64,000 nt of DNA, taken from positions 71,112,463 to 71,176,462 of the forward strand of contig NC_088173.1 of assembly GCF_028769735.1 (NCBI RefSeq), read 5' to 3'. Every line of letters begins with the position of its first letter. Positions within the stretch are counted from its first letter, which is position 1. Shown here piece by piece: positions 42,036-53,782 of the stretch. The notes below the pieces were generated by a model, which worked only from the letters and a program-made list of their open reading frames with translations, was not told the origin of the DNA and searched no databases. Source of the stretch: Zonotrichia leucophrys gambelii (Eukaryota > Chordata > Aves > Passeriformes > Passerellidae). A program made the translations under genes and the position numbers.

Positions 42036-42301
42036 CCCATCTCTCCCTGCCCTCTGACAGTGGGAAGCCATTCTTCCCCTCTGATGTTTTAATACTTTTG
42101 AGGGGTTAAAGACTGATGCTGTGACTTGGCCTTCACAATTCTGAAATGAATATTCAGGATTTTAGCCTAAAATACGAATATTTAGATGCAAATTCGTCAC
42201 AGACAGAGTGTTGGATGGGACCCACAAGGATGATGGAATCCAACTCTGATGGCACTGGGTCTGATGGTCCCGTCCATTCCAGGGAATCATCAGTGCAGTC
42301 A

Positions 42302-42774
42302 GGGAATGATCCACGTGAACGTTCTGTGCAGCTGCAGAGAGGAACATTTAATTAATTCCGAGGCAATTACCCTGACGAACCGGTCCAGCTCCGAACAGGG
42401 ACATTTTCCAGTTGCTGTGTGGAGGCCAGATGGGAACACAGGCTGCTATTAGGGCTTGGCTTGCCCCTCCTGAGGTTCCTGGCAGGTAATCAGTCTATTT
42501 TTCCCACTTGGATTTTGGTGTTCTGGGAATTGGGCCCACAGGGATGTCCAGGAGATGTTTCAGTGTGAATGGAAGGTTTATTTTTTTTATTTTCTTTAAT
42601 ATTCCCACTAGGAAATATTCCTTGCCCTTGCCAAATACCAGGATGCAAATAGAAATCTCTGGGCTCTGTTTGGCAGCAGATGGAAAAAACTAAACCAGGC
42701 AGGAATTAATGTGGACTTTTGGGATTTGGTAAAACCTGGTGTGGGTCACCTCAGTGCTGCCTTCCAGCACTGCT
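42302..42774. other. Intronic stretch
   Basis: No gene or recognised repeat. A short AT-rich run lies at 42570-42600. Confidence 0.45.
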
Positions 42775-42985
42775 TCTCGTAGGGTCATGAAGGTTGGAAA
42801 AGACCTCCAGGATCACATGGAATCATGTAGAAGACCTCTGAGATGGTTGAGTCCAGCCTATGACCTCACACCACCGTGTCACCCACACCATGGCACCATT
42901 CCACACCAAGTCCAGCCTTTGAGGTGACCCTTTGGTCACTGGGGCTTTGTGCCACCAACACCTGCACTGACCAGCTGCAAACAAT
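42775..42985 (-). mobile_element. Diverged CR1 3' end
   Basis: The string 'aaggttggaaaagacctcca' is followed by a second partial tail ('gaagacctctgagatggttg') and 'gacctcacaccaccgtgtca'. The order is antisense CR1 but the copy is old. Confidence 0.6.
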
Positions 42986-44153
42986 CCGAGGTGCTGTCCT
43001 AACACTCCTCATCCTCTGTGCTCTGCAGTTCATGGATTAATTTGGGGATTTCCTGCTCTTGATGAGGGGTTTTTCATGTGCACCCAATGAGGAGTTGGGC
43101 ATGGAGCTCATGGGAAGTGACCCATGGACTTAGTGAAGGCTCTGGTCATTTGGAAATGTTGATGCTCAAAGCACAAATGTTTATTTGTGTTTTTCTAATC
43201 TACCACTTGGATATTTGCTGGGAACTGGGATGAGGTGAGGCTGGGACATAAATGGGGGCTGGAAACACCAAAACCTCTGAAGAAGAAGAAGGACTGAAGA
43301 AGGCGAAGGTTGCTCACACTGTGTTCAGGAATTTATTCTACATCTGATATCAAAGTTGGTGACGATGTCATTGGTGAAATTCTATCTCAGGTGGTCTCCC
43401 TGAGATCCTAAAAATCAGAATAAATGGAAATTTATTGCTTTTAGGGAATCGGCTCCCATCTCCTGGTGACCTGTGGTGGCTCAGGTGTCCCCTGGGTTGG
43501 ACCCTCTGCTGGGGTTACAGGGAGGGCCCTGCTCTGTTCCCATCCCAACCTGTGCAGGTTTCAAAGGTTTGGGCCTCAGTGGGGTTATTGGAAAGGTGAA
43601 GGAAGCCCTTGCAGAGGTGAAGCCACTCCTCAGTCCTGTGCTTTCTGTAGGATTTCAGTGCTTTCTGTAGGATTTCAGTGCCGTTCCCAAAGGTTTTATT
43701 TATTGGCTGTGATGCTGCAGCCCCGGGAGCAGGGAATGAGAGTAATTACCAGGAAATTATTCCTTCAGCAGGGCTGTGCTTCCCCTTTGGCTGCTGGAGC
43801 TGCAGTCTGGGAAGGGGAGCTCATTCCTGACCATTCCCAAGGAGGGCAGGGGCAGGATCAGGGATCTCCTGCATGGAAATCCCAGTGCTCCCTGTGCCCA
43901 GGAGCTGCCTGGCATGGATGTGGATCAGAGGCCCTTGGGACCTCCTGGATGTTGGGTTTTTCCTGTAGGAAACCAGGATTTATAACAAACATGAGGCACT
44001 GAGGGGTTGATGTTGACCCTGAGACAGCTGCAAAGTACCTGATCCCAAAAAAAGCCGTTTGATGTCTTTGGACTGTCAGGAACATGGAATATCCCTGGTT
44101 TGGGTGTGGCACAGTCTGTCAGCTGCAGACTTCCTGGGATTTGCACAATCCAG
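42986..44153. other. Intronic stretch
   Basis: No gene is recognised. The 20-mer gtgctttctgtaggatttca is tandemly doubled at about 43638-43677. Confidence 0.4.
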
Positions 44154-44312
44154 GGGATCACAGAGAGGTTTGGGTTAGAAGTGACTTTAAGGATCATCTC
44201 ATGCCATGGGCAGGGACAGCTCCCACTGTCCCAGGTGGATCCAAGCCCCAGTGTCCAACCTGGTCTTGGGCACTTCCAGGGATCCAGGGGCAGCCACAGC
44301 AAATCTGGGATC
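44154..44312 (-). mobile_element. CR1 3' end
   Basis: The antisense tail 'cacagagaggtttgggttag' leads into 'aaggatcatctcatgccatg' and the 3' UTR down to 'cagccacagcaaatctggga'. Confidence 0.87.
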
Positions 44313-46175
44313 CCTTGGAAACACCTCAGGGTACACAGAGTGTCTGGGTAGGATGGAGTTCAATAAGTTAAATAAATTTGATGTGAAATCAGTTCCAATG
44401 GATTTAGGATTTTCTGATGGCCAAAATCCACATGGGAACAGAGGGAGCTGCTTTCCTCTCTCACCTTTGCTGGAAGTAGCATCTTTAAAATAAAATTTTT
44501 ACTTGGTCTTTTGCCCTTTCCTCCTGAACTGCTGCGCGTTTCAGGGTGAGGAATTGAACAGTTCAGGAAAAAGATTCCAGGGGAGCCACGTCCTGAGCAA
44601 TCCCTCTGGAATGTTCTCGTGGCAGGTGTTGGTTTGACTCCACCTGCTTCACTTCAGGCCACAGAATATTTACATTTTTTATATTCTCTGTGTATTTACA
44701 TTTTTTCCTCACCAACATTCACCTCTGGGCACTGGGATTTGTGCTGGTGTTGTCCTCACCTCACTGGAGCTGGACAAAGATGGGACAACTGGAATCTTTA
44801 TTGGTGTTGGAAACAGGATTTGTGGGGCTTGAGGGATTTGTTTGATTTATCAAAGAGAAGGGGGTTTTGGTTTGTGTTTAGAGAGCACTGATTGCAGCCA
44901 CTGTTTAAAATAAGCAGCCCAGGGCTGAGGAGTTAAAGGTCAGAGCTGGGTCAGGGTTTGGGAGTGGAGCAAAGACCTCCAGGGATGATCCATCCAGGCT
45001 TGTGGTGGCCATTGCATCATCCCTGGAGAACCTCTGCAATCCCAATGAGTCATTTTCTCTAAAACTCCAAGTTCCAACCACAACCCCTGACCTCGAGGTG
45101 GGCAGTCACCAGTGGCCAGCTCCTCCTGTGCATTGTTTGGGATCCAGGACTACCTGAGCTCCCTGAAACCTCACGTAGGAACAGTGGGTTCAAACTTGTT
45201 TTTCTTCTTGTGGCGAAGACCAAATTTCAAAAGCCGAGAGGAGCTGCAAGGGAAGGGAAGCTGAGCTCCAGCTGGGGCAGCCAAGGGTTTGGGAGCTGTG
45301 ATTTGGGCTCTGATAACGCTCCCTGTGTGGCCCTGGGTGAGCTGTTAATCCAGGGGTGCCTCCCTGTGCCAAGCTGTCCAGCAGCTCCCGCTGGAGCCGG
45401 GCGTTGTTAACAGCCCGTTAATGTAAATAGGGAATAATTCCCGGCTTTTTGTGGATGTTTTGTTCATGACCAAGGGTGGCTGCGTTCAGGGGAGATGCCC
45501 ATTTTCCAGAGCTCCTTCATTTCACTCCTGGGAGATGTTTCTGACTCTTCCAGAGAGGATTTTTCTTGACTCGTGGCCACGGCTGCGGCGCTCGGTGCCG
45601 CCAAGTTCAATGTTCTCCTGGATGGGATGAACGTGTTTATGGATTTCAATGGAACTGGGAAATTCTTGGAGTGCTGAACTTGATGCCTTACGGGAAAAGG
45701 AATCAAGCTCTGACTCACGGAGAGCCTGACCCTGAGGGAGAGGGTGGCCTTGGACACCAGGGCTTGGCTGAGTCAGAAAGGGTTTGTTGGTTGTCTCGGG
45801 CATGGGTTTATTTTGGGAATGATCCCACTGCTGGTATCATTTGGGGCTGTGAAGGTTGAGACGTGGCCTCGGTGCCCCTCTCTGAATTTTCTCTCTTTGT
45901 TCTTCTGTATATTTACATTTTTTCCTCACCAAACCATTTCCAGGGTTAAGGGTTCTCTGTCTGTTCTCACTCCAGACCGAGGTGTTTGGGCAGCTTGAAA
46001 AGCACAAGATTTTTTACAGTAGAATTCACTTCAAATGAGAAGATTTGAATGTTCGTAAAATCTCAGCCAGGGCCAGTGTCAGTTCTGTGCTCTGGGTTTG
46101 TTCCAGGTGCAGAAACAGCTCAGGGTGTAACAATTATGATTGTTTCATCTCCAGCCCTTGAAACCCTGGCATTTT
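44313..46175. other. Low-copy intronic stretch
   Basis: No gene is recognised. The phrase tatttacattttttcctcacca occurs near 44694 and near 45909 and may mark a decayed shared repeat. The block at 45395-45445 (gcgttgttaacagcccgtta) is repeat-free. Confidence 0.4.
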
Positions 46176-46325
46176 ATGGACTCATGGAATGGGTTGGGAT
46201 GGAAGGGACCTTAAATCCCACCCCATCCATGGGCAGGGACACTTCCCACTGTCCCAGGTGGATCCAGCCTGGCCTTGGACATTGCCAGGGATCCAGGGGC
46301 AGCCACAGCAAATCTGGGAAGTCCT
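46176..46325 (-). mobile_element. CR1 3' end
   Basis: The antisense tail 'catggaatgggttgggatgg' is followed by 'gggaccttaaatcccacccc' and the 3' UTR to 'cacagcaaatctgggaagtc'. Confidence 0.88.
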
Positions 46326-47065
46326 GCCAGGTGTAGCAGTTCTGGTTTAATTTCCCTTTTCTCACTGCCTTCAGTTGTACAAATTCCTCAATCCCATGTT
46401 TTTGTCAGCTTTCTGCCCTCTTTGTTTCTTCCCCTTTTCAGGAATTTTCCTTGCCTGTCTGCTCTCTCTCTTTCTGCTTTGTTGCTGTTCGCTCTTTTAT
46501 TAATGTTTATTCCCTTCATTCCCTAAAGGATTGCAGATTCAATCAGTGGAAAATAATTGCCAGGATATTCTTCAGTCTCCTGCTCTCTCCAAATGTTCAG
46601 GTACTTTGCACTGGTCACTAATTCCCTCTCCTGGAGAATAACCTGGACCTAATTCCCCATTTTTTGGCTTTCTTTGGCCTCATGGGGTTGATTTTGTGGC
46701 ACTAAACTGCAAATCTGAGGACTTACACTTCACTAACCTTTGCTGTGCTTACAAATCAGCGTCCCAATGGAAAAACTCCCAGTTTTCCTGTCTGGGCAGC
46801 TGCTGGGGTTTGGAATGAGAGGTTTTCCAGCAAAGTTCTGGAATTTGGATGTCAGAACCGAGTCCAGTCTTTCAGGTGGAGTCACACCAACATTTCTGTG
46901 GTTGTACCGCTGACCTGGACAATCTGCTCATCCAAAATGTGTTTTACCTGTCCCTGGATTGCAATCCAAAGGGATCTGTGATCTCCGTGGCTGTGATTCC
47001 ATCATCTCTCTCAGCTGTTCACAAAATTTGAGATTTTTTTTTTCCAGTTCTTCAGGGGAAAAAGA
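46326..47065. other. Low-copy intronic stretch
   Basis: No gene or recognised repeat. Confidence 0.4.
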
Positions 47066-47195
47066 AATTATAGAATCCCTGAGTGGTTTGGGCTGGAGAG
47101 GACCATAAATCCCATCTCATTCTACCCCTTGCCTTGGGAGGGGACACCTCTGCTGTCCCATAGTGCTCCATCCAATCTGGCCTTGAACGCACCCA
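47066..47195 (-). mobile_element. CR1 3' end, diverged
   Basis: The strings 'atagaatccctgagtggttt' and 'ctggagaggaccataaatcc' are a diverged antisense tail, and 'ccatccaatctggccttgaa' follows. Confidence 0.78.
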
Positions 47196-47935
47196 AAAAT
47201 TGCCCTTTTAGAGGAAGAATCCATTGGATTGTTCGAGTGTTCCCAAAAAAAGAAACCAAGGATAAACTTAACCAGCCCGTTATTTCTCCGTGCATCTCTT
47301 GCTTCCCATACCAGCCCCTGCACATCCTAACGCCAGATTTCCCTTTGTCAGCCCGAGCTTTTCCCTTCATTCCATTTGTCATGTCCCCTTTTTCTTTTTT
47401 CCCTGTTTTTTTATGGCCTCTTTAACTCCCATCTGCGCCAGGTTTGCCTTTTAACCAGCGTGGCCGCCCCGCTCAGTTGTGGGATTGTGGCTTCTGGAGC
47501 ATCTCGTTAAAATGTTCTTAAACAATTTTCAATTAGGCTTCATATTTTTCTGATTACGTTCTTTCTCCCCACTGATTTGCCTCCTAATTATTTTCAGCTT
47601 GATGGAACTGGTCCTCTTTAAGATGCTGTGTTTGTGTGGACTATTGGTGGTGCTGGTTCATTCCTAATTTTTATGTATTTATATATTTTTGCACAGTTGT
47701 GATCAAGTCATGGTTATTTGAGTTTCGGCTGTCAGGAAAGAAATGTGGAGAAAAAAGTGGCTGCTGGTTGTAAAACTGAATTTTTCCAAGTTGGCACTTT
47801 AGGGGATGCTGATTTTGGGGTTTGTGGCATTTAGGGGATGGTGGTTCTGGAATGAAGGGGTGAAGTCTCCAACCCTTTGATGTCTGGACAACCTCAGCTC
47901 CTGCTGAACTTGGGGTGGTTTGTTTGATGAGATAA
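47196..47935. other. Low-copy intronic stretch
   Basis: No gene is seen. The AT-rich part at 47500-47700 ('caattttcaattaggcttca') lacks repeat features. Confidence 0.38.
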
Positions 47936-48085
47936 TTATGGGATGGTCTGGTGCAAAGGGACCTTAAAGATCATCTGGTTCCATGGGCAGGGACACCTTC
48001 CACCATCCCAGGTGGATCCAAGCCCCAGTGTCCAACCTGGCTTTGGGATCTGGGAGCCTCCACAGCAAATCTGGGAATCTGTGCC
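47936..48085 (-). mobile_element. CR1 3' end
   Basis: The antisense tail is diverged ('gggatggtctggtgcaaagg'), but 'gaccttaaagatcatctggt' and 'catgggcagggacaccttcc' are typical. Confidence 0.85.
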
Positions 48086-48121
48086 AGAGGGAAGAATTTC
48101 CCTTTAATATCCCATCTTGAC

Positions 48122-48318
48122 ATGATCACAGAATCCTGGGATCACTGAGGTTGGAAAAGCTCTCCAGATCATCCAGGCAAACCTGGGATCAATCTCCACC
48201 TTGGCACTGAGTGCCACATCCAGGAATTCCTTGGGCACCTCCAGGGATTGGGATTCCAAACCTCCCTGGGCACTCCCAAGGCCTGAGCACCCTTTCCATG
48301 GAGGAATCTTCACAGGTG
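48122..48318 (-). mobile_element. CR1 3' end (older subfamily)
   Basis: The plus strand shows 'tcactgaggttggaaaagct', 'ttggcactgagtgccacatc' and 'gcctgagcaccctttccatg', the antisense of the copy type at 34060-34293. Confidence 0.88.
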
Positions 48319-48369
48319 TCCTGGTTTCCTGTGAATGATCTGGAAAAGGGGAGGAAAGCCCAAGTTCCT

Positions 48370-49340
48370 GTGGAAGGTGAGGGCAACACCACTCAAGGCT
48401 GGGCCAGGTCCCACCAGGGTGACCTGGGGACCTCTGCTGTGGCCTCAGAGAGCCAAACTGGGATGGCTGTTGGGGTGGAATGAGCAGGGAAGATGGGAGA
48501 ACCACCCACAGGAGAAATGGATTTGTAGAATTATCAAAACCTGACAGAAAGCTCACACAGATTTGTACATCAGTGTGCAACGCACATGAGGTGTGTTGGT
48601 TTAGGATGGCCGTGGAATAGAGATGACGTTGTTGAGAGAGAGGTTGAACTGGAAATAAGTTTTAACCAGTTCCAAAATGTGGCCTTGCAAAAAGATTGGA
48701 TATTTTAGAGAATTAGTACTGTGAAAGATGGGGACAAGGTGAGGGCAGCACCACTTGAGGCTGGGCCAAGTCCCACCAGGATGACCTGGGGACCTCTGCT
48801 GTGGCCTCAGAGAGCCAGGGAGCCACACTGGGATGGCTGTTGGGGTGGAATGAGCAGGGAAGATGGGAGAACCACTCACGAGAGAAATGGATTTGTAAAG
48901 GATTCTCACAACCTGACAGAAAGCTCACACAGATTTGCACATCTGTGTGCAGCACACATGAGGTGTGTTGATTTAGGATGGCCGTGGAATAGAGATGACG
49001 TTGTTGAGAGAGAGGTTGAACTGGAAATAAGTTTTACCAGTTTCAAAATGTGGCCATGCAAAAAGATTAGATATTTAAGAGAATTAGGACTGTGAAAGAT
49101 GCATTGTAGCAGGACCACGTGGGGTAAAAATATCAGTGATTGGTGTTAGGAGTGTTAGCAGCATTGTGTGACGAAAGCTGATAACCTAAAACACATTTAT
49201 AAGGTGTTGTAACCAGGAAATCGGCTGGCTTCTGATAGAGTGGTGTTGAGTTTTTCGTCTCTTATGTCTCACTCTTCATCGAGGCTGATAATGGAACAAA
49301 ATCTTTTAAAGCACCTCTCTCTCACCCCATCTCTGTAAAA
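48370..49340 (+). mobile_element. LTR-like element with a duplicated 374-bp block
   Basis: The block marked by 'tgtgttggtttaggatggcc' at 48592 recurs at 48966, an offset of 374 bp, together with ~220 bp before it ('gacctctgctgtggcctcag') and ~130 bp after it. The second copy continues into LTR-like sequence with a TATA-like 'acacatttataaggtgttgt' and a U5-like end around 49240-49340. I take it as a plus-strand retroviral LTR whose first part was tandemly duplicated with its flank. The family is not certain. Confidence 0.6.
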
Positions 49341-49779
49341 TCTGGGAACACCAACACACCCCCAGGAGAGACACCTGGAATTGGATATGGACCCCAACGT
49401 CTCCTCCACCATCCTGCCCCTGTTCCTGGGCCTGTGCTCCCAACACCTCCAGGCTGAGCTCTCCCAGCCCTCAGGGCTGTTCTGGGACGCTCCAGGGGCA
49501 GGATGATCCCAGTTACCCCCGGGATGACCTTTCCCCACAGCGGGATGGATCCCATCAGCGCCGCCGCCGCCGCATCTGCAGCTGCTTAATGACCCCTTCA
49601 CACAATGCTCTGCTCGGGGTCATCTGGTTCCAGTTTCACCAGAAACAGAAGGAAATGTTGGGAACATTGCTTCCCTACATCCAGTTTCACTTGTTGTGGA
49701 TGCTTGGAATACTTTGGAACCCACATCTTTGGGGTTTCCAGGGGGGGTTTGGCTGGCGAGCCCTGGCGACCATTTGAGA
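49341..49779. other. Intronic stretch
   Basis: No gene is seen. A (cgc)n-like run 'cgccgccgccgccgcatctg' lies at about 49559-49578. Confidence 0.42.
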
Positions 49780-50480
49780 TTTAGGGTTTTTTTTTTTTGA
49801 TTCCAGAAGTGCCCTGGAGGTTGCATTGTAGGGCCTTTTCCTTATGCAAAACATAAAAGTGCTGCTTTTTTTCAAATTATAACCATATTTTTCATTAAAA
49901 TCAGTTGGAGTCCCAATAAACAATCGACTCTGAAAAATTTTCCAAATGTTCTCTGCAGCACCGTTTCTATTTTTAATTATTTTTTTAAAAAACTGGGGTT
50001 TTTTTCTTAAAAAAAAAAAAAAACAAAACCAAAAAACACAGCTTGGCTTACAATTTAAAGAAGCCATCTAGTAAATCATGAAAAATGCACGTATATAGCT
50101 GCTTATTACAATATAATTAAAACCTACTGCACATGGGGTGTCAGAATCCCTCTGTCGCCGTGTCCGATGGCTTCTCCCATTTGCCTTATCGTGGGAACTC
50201 CTCCTTTCTGCTCCCAACGCTTCCCAAAGCCTCTCCCAGCCTGTTTGTACATTTGTTTTATATAAATTGAGTGCTCTGATCCTATGGAGAGGGATGTGAA
50301 AAACTCTTCAAAGAGGGAGCCGCAGAAATTCCTTTTTTTCTGGGCAGAGTTTCCATCCCTATTGCTCCTTGGGGTTGTCATTTTTTGATTTTATTGGGAA
50401 TTTCATTGTTTTATTCTTACCTTAGCAGAAAGTGTGATCTTTATTTGCTGTCCTAAAAACCCAACCCACAACTAAGAACA
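49780..50480. other. AT-rich island, candidate conserved non-coding element
   Basis: About 700 bp stand out as AT-rich between GC-rich flanks. They include an octamer-like 'ccttatgcaaaacataaaag' near 49831, 'caaattataaccatattttt', a long A run at 50010-50024 and 'gcttattacaatataattaa'. I see no tandem structure and no match to other repeats in the window. There is no coding frame with recognisable motifs. Confidence 0.4.
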
Positions 50481-50887
50481 AAACCTCAAAAGCTGTAATT
50501 TTTGGTTTGTACGAAGCAAGTAAAGGTGCCTTGGTTAAATATTTAGGGTTAAAGTTTTTTTATTTTGAGCTGGAGGTTGAGGAATATTTCGGGATATTCC
50601 TGAAGTGCAGCCAAGTGTCCAAGGAAAATCATCCTTTAGGGAAAGAAGCAGGTGCTGGAACAAATGGTGGTGATGGAGAACCCGCTCCTGGTGCAAAGAA
50701 AAGCTGGGTGAGAGGAGAAAACGTGGAGTTTATCCATTTATCCATTTTTGTTCTGCTTTCATGTTTTCCATGGATCATTGCAGTGTCTGCTCAGCTTGGG
50801 ATGAGCCAGGGAATGAGTCTGACTGATGTAACCCTGAGCAGGTGGGATGGAAGGTGAGATGTCCAGGTTTGGGCTTCAAAGTGGAAA

Positions 50888-51112
50888 AAAATAGGTTTAG
50901 ATGGGATCTTGGGAAGGATTCCTGGCTGGGAGGGTGGGCAGGGGCTGGGCTGGAATTCCCAGATTTGCTGGGGCTGCCCCTGGATCCCTGGCAGTGCCCA
51001 AAGCCGGGTTGGACACTGGGGCTTGGATTCACCTGGGACAGTGGGAGGTGTCCCTGCCATGGATGGGATGGGATTTAAGGTCTCTTCCCACCCCAACCAT
51101 TCCATGATTCCC
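50888..51112 (+). mobile_element. CR1 3' end
   Basis: The copy runs from 'aaataggtttagatgggatc' through 'gattcctggctgggagggtg' and the 3' UTR to the tail 'aaggtctcttcccaccccaa' and ccattccatgattcc. Confidence 0.92.
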
Positions 51113-51885
51113 TGTAGATGTTGACTGGGAGAATTTCCTTGCTGGGTCTCTGTCAGAGGCAGAGCTGAGCTGGTGGAGTTGGGAATTTTGTCCTGCCTGT
51201 CCCTTCCCAGAGCCCTTGGCCAGGAGCAGCCGCTGCTGTGGGGGCAGAGCTGTGTCCCACCCTGTGTCCCACGTTGTCCAGGTCATTCCCTCTGCCAACA
51301 GAGCCATTCCAGCTCTCCTGGGGGCTGGCCTGGCCAGGCAGAGCTGCCCAAGCCAAGGAATTCCTGGAGCTGGTGGCCAGCACTGGAGTCTCAGTGACAT
51401 CCTCACCTTGGGAATCGCTGCTGTGCTTCCAAAGGGTGAGGGCAGAAAGGGAAATCGCTGCAGGCAGAGCTTGTTCTGCTCCCAGTGACCCATCCCAGCT
51501 GCGGGTGGGATAAATCCATGGAATTATTTGGCTTTTCAGCTGCTCCAGGGCAGTTCTGGTGTGGGACAGGTGTGAAAACCTTTGGAAAAGTCTGTTTTCC
51601 GTGGGTATTTGGGATGGGCAGTTAAGGGTGGGAAGTTCCTGCTGGATTTTAACCAGGATTCATTTTTCCTGAGGGACAGGGATGGCAAAGTGGGAATCTT
51701 GGGCTCAGTCCTCAGGAGGACACAACCTATTCCAAAGGAGACCAGAAACTTGTGTTTGGGTCTCCTTGGTTAGAAATTGTGGCTTTAATCAGCTCATTAA
51801 GCATCTGTAATTATCAACAAATAATAATTATGACTCGTGAGGGTCCAGCCCAATCCATTCTGGTTCTGCTGGTGCCCAAACCTCC
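51113..51885. other. Intronic stretch
   Basis: No gene or recognised repeat. Confidence 0.45.
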
Positions 51886-52112
51886 TTTGTTCCAGGAGAT
51901 TTTTTGGGATTGGCGCCAAACCCTCTGCAGAACCTCCCATCCCTCTGAATCCCCTGCAGGTCTGATCCAGGAGGGATTTCTCCTCTGTTCCTGGAGTCTC
52001 CCCCTTTGTTCCAGGAGAGTTTTGGGATTGACACTGAACACTCTGCAGAACCTCCCATCCCTCTGAACCCCCTGCAGGGATTTCTCCTCTGTTCCTGGAG
52101 CCTCCCCCTGTC
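51886..52112 (+). repeat. Two-copy tandem duplication of ~110-125 bp
   Basis: The blocks 'cctttgttccaggaga', 'ctctgcagaacctcccatcc' and 'ggatttctcctctgttcctg' occur twice in order. The first copy has an extra ~14 bp ('ggtctgatccagga'). Confidence 0.9.
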
Positions 52113-53565
52113 CTCTGGAGGGTGTTTGGGACGGAGGTGCCACCTGCAGCTTCAGGCAGGCTGGGCTGGGAGTGGTGGGTGGGAGGAATTGTGCTGCTCT
52201 GTCGGGAGGACAATCCTTCCCCGTGGTGATCCCGTTATCTTCCCTCGGCGCTGTAAATCCTGGGAGTGTGACAGGACCTCCCACCAGGATGGCAGCAGTT
52301 CCAGAGCCCTTGCTGGTGGCTCCCTCAGAAGATGAATGGTTTTCTGAAGTCTGCCTGAGCAACAGCTCAGTGACTTGTTAGGCTCCGAAGTGCCTTAACT
52401 CCGTTCCCTTTTTCCTTTCATTGTTTCCCTGTGGAGTTTCCCCCTTTGCAGCGGGCAGATCTTGCCAAACCCGGGGTGGAATCTCTGCTGAAAGCCCCCC
52501 AGAAGAGCAAAGCCCCGCTTTGCTGGGCTGGGAGGAACCTGGGATGACTTTTCTGGTGAGATTGGGATCTCTTTCAGCACATCCTCACTCCTTGTGCCGA
52601 GCCCTTAATCGTGCCTGGCTGGGGAGCCTGAGGAATTTGGTAGGAACATCGTGGATGCTCCCAACCCTTTCACATTTTTACTGTTGACTTCTGTAGGGAA
52701 CGAGCATCCATCAAGGGGACAAGGATTTGTCATTGTTCCCCGAAAAAAGGGCAGTGGCATTGTTAAAGCCCAATGGGAACCCTTTGGAACGAGGAGCCTC
52801 CAGGGAGAAATGCAAATTTATATTGAGTTTTAGGACAGACATTGCCCAGAAGTCCCTTTTAAATCAGAAGATGGAAAGATTGTTTTATCTTTGGTAACTC
52901 TTTCCAGAGGTCCTACAAAGCCGAGGCCATGAGCCACAGCTTTTGGGGTGAGGAGCTGCAGTCACTTGTTTTCCAGGACTTCGTGGTGGGGCTGGGAGTT
53001 GATCCCAAGGCGTGGGCACGGGGCCCCTTTGGTCAGTGGGATTGGCCATTTGGAGTGGCAGTTGCCACCTTTTCTGGAGGGGAGAAGGGATGAAAGGGGT
53101 TTTATGTGGCTATTGAGGAGGTTTATTGATCCCAGATACGGTGGCTCCAGGATTGTGGGAAAACAAGGCTCCCTTTATGGCAGGAGTAAATTGTGGGGGA
53201 TTGCTTCACTGGTCAGCCCATGAAGGAAGGGCTGGCTTGGGGCATGGGAATGGTTTTGGTCATGGATCAGATCAAATCCCCCCTGCTGGGCCCCTTCTCC
53301 TGCTTCCAGATCTGTTCTCAATACAGACCACAGGAGTTGTTTACCAGACTCTGCCGTGGCTTGCGTTAAACTGCCCCGTGGGGTCCCAGTACCCCATCAA
53401 ACCCCATCCCAGTTTGCCCACAGGCAGGCAAACTCCAGCCATGAGACTTCCCAGTCGGGAAGGAGATCAGGAGCAGGGATTGCTGTATCCTCATAAACGG
53501 GGGCAGATTTTATGGCAGGGCCTGTGGTGAGGGACAGCGAGGGCTGAGAGCTGTAGCAGCAGGAG
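52113..53565. other. Low-copy intronic stretch
   Basis: No gene is recognised. The part at 53040-53560 differs in style from its surroundings ('gtttattgatcccagatacg', 'accagactctgccgtggctt') and may be an old retroviral fragment, but I cannot place it. Confidence 0.35.
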
Positions 53566-53782
53566 AGTTGACTTTAATGGGATATAAAGAGAAACTTCCT
53601 CAAGATGAGGGTGGTAAATCCCTGGCACAGCTGCCCAGGGAGGGGTGGATGCCCCATCCCTGGAAACATTCCAGGCCAGGTTGGCAGGATGTGATTCAGT
53701 GGAAGTTGTCCATGCCCACGGCAGGGGCTGGACTAAAGGACCCTTGTAGGTCCCTTCCAGCCCAGCTCAGTTTGGGATTTTA
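53566..53782 (+). mobile_element. CR1 3' end
   Basis: The blocks 'gatgagggtggtaaatccct', 'catccctggaaacattccag' and the tail 'gtaggtcccttccagcccag' are sense CR1. Confidence 0.85.

Larger units (their letters stand above)
41141..42301 (+). repeat. Tandem duplication of ~0.57-0.59 kb
   Basis: The marker 'ggtcatggggagtggcttca' stands at 41141 and 41709, and ttggatggga at 41618 and 42211, so the period grows from 568 to 593 bp through indels in the CR1 part. Each unit holds a flank, one antisense CR1 end and an AT-rich tail ('gaatattcaggatttt'). Confidence 0.93.
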
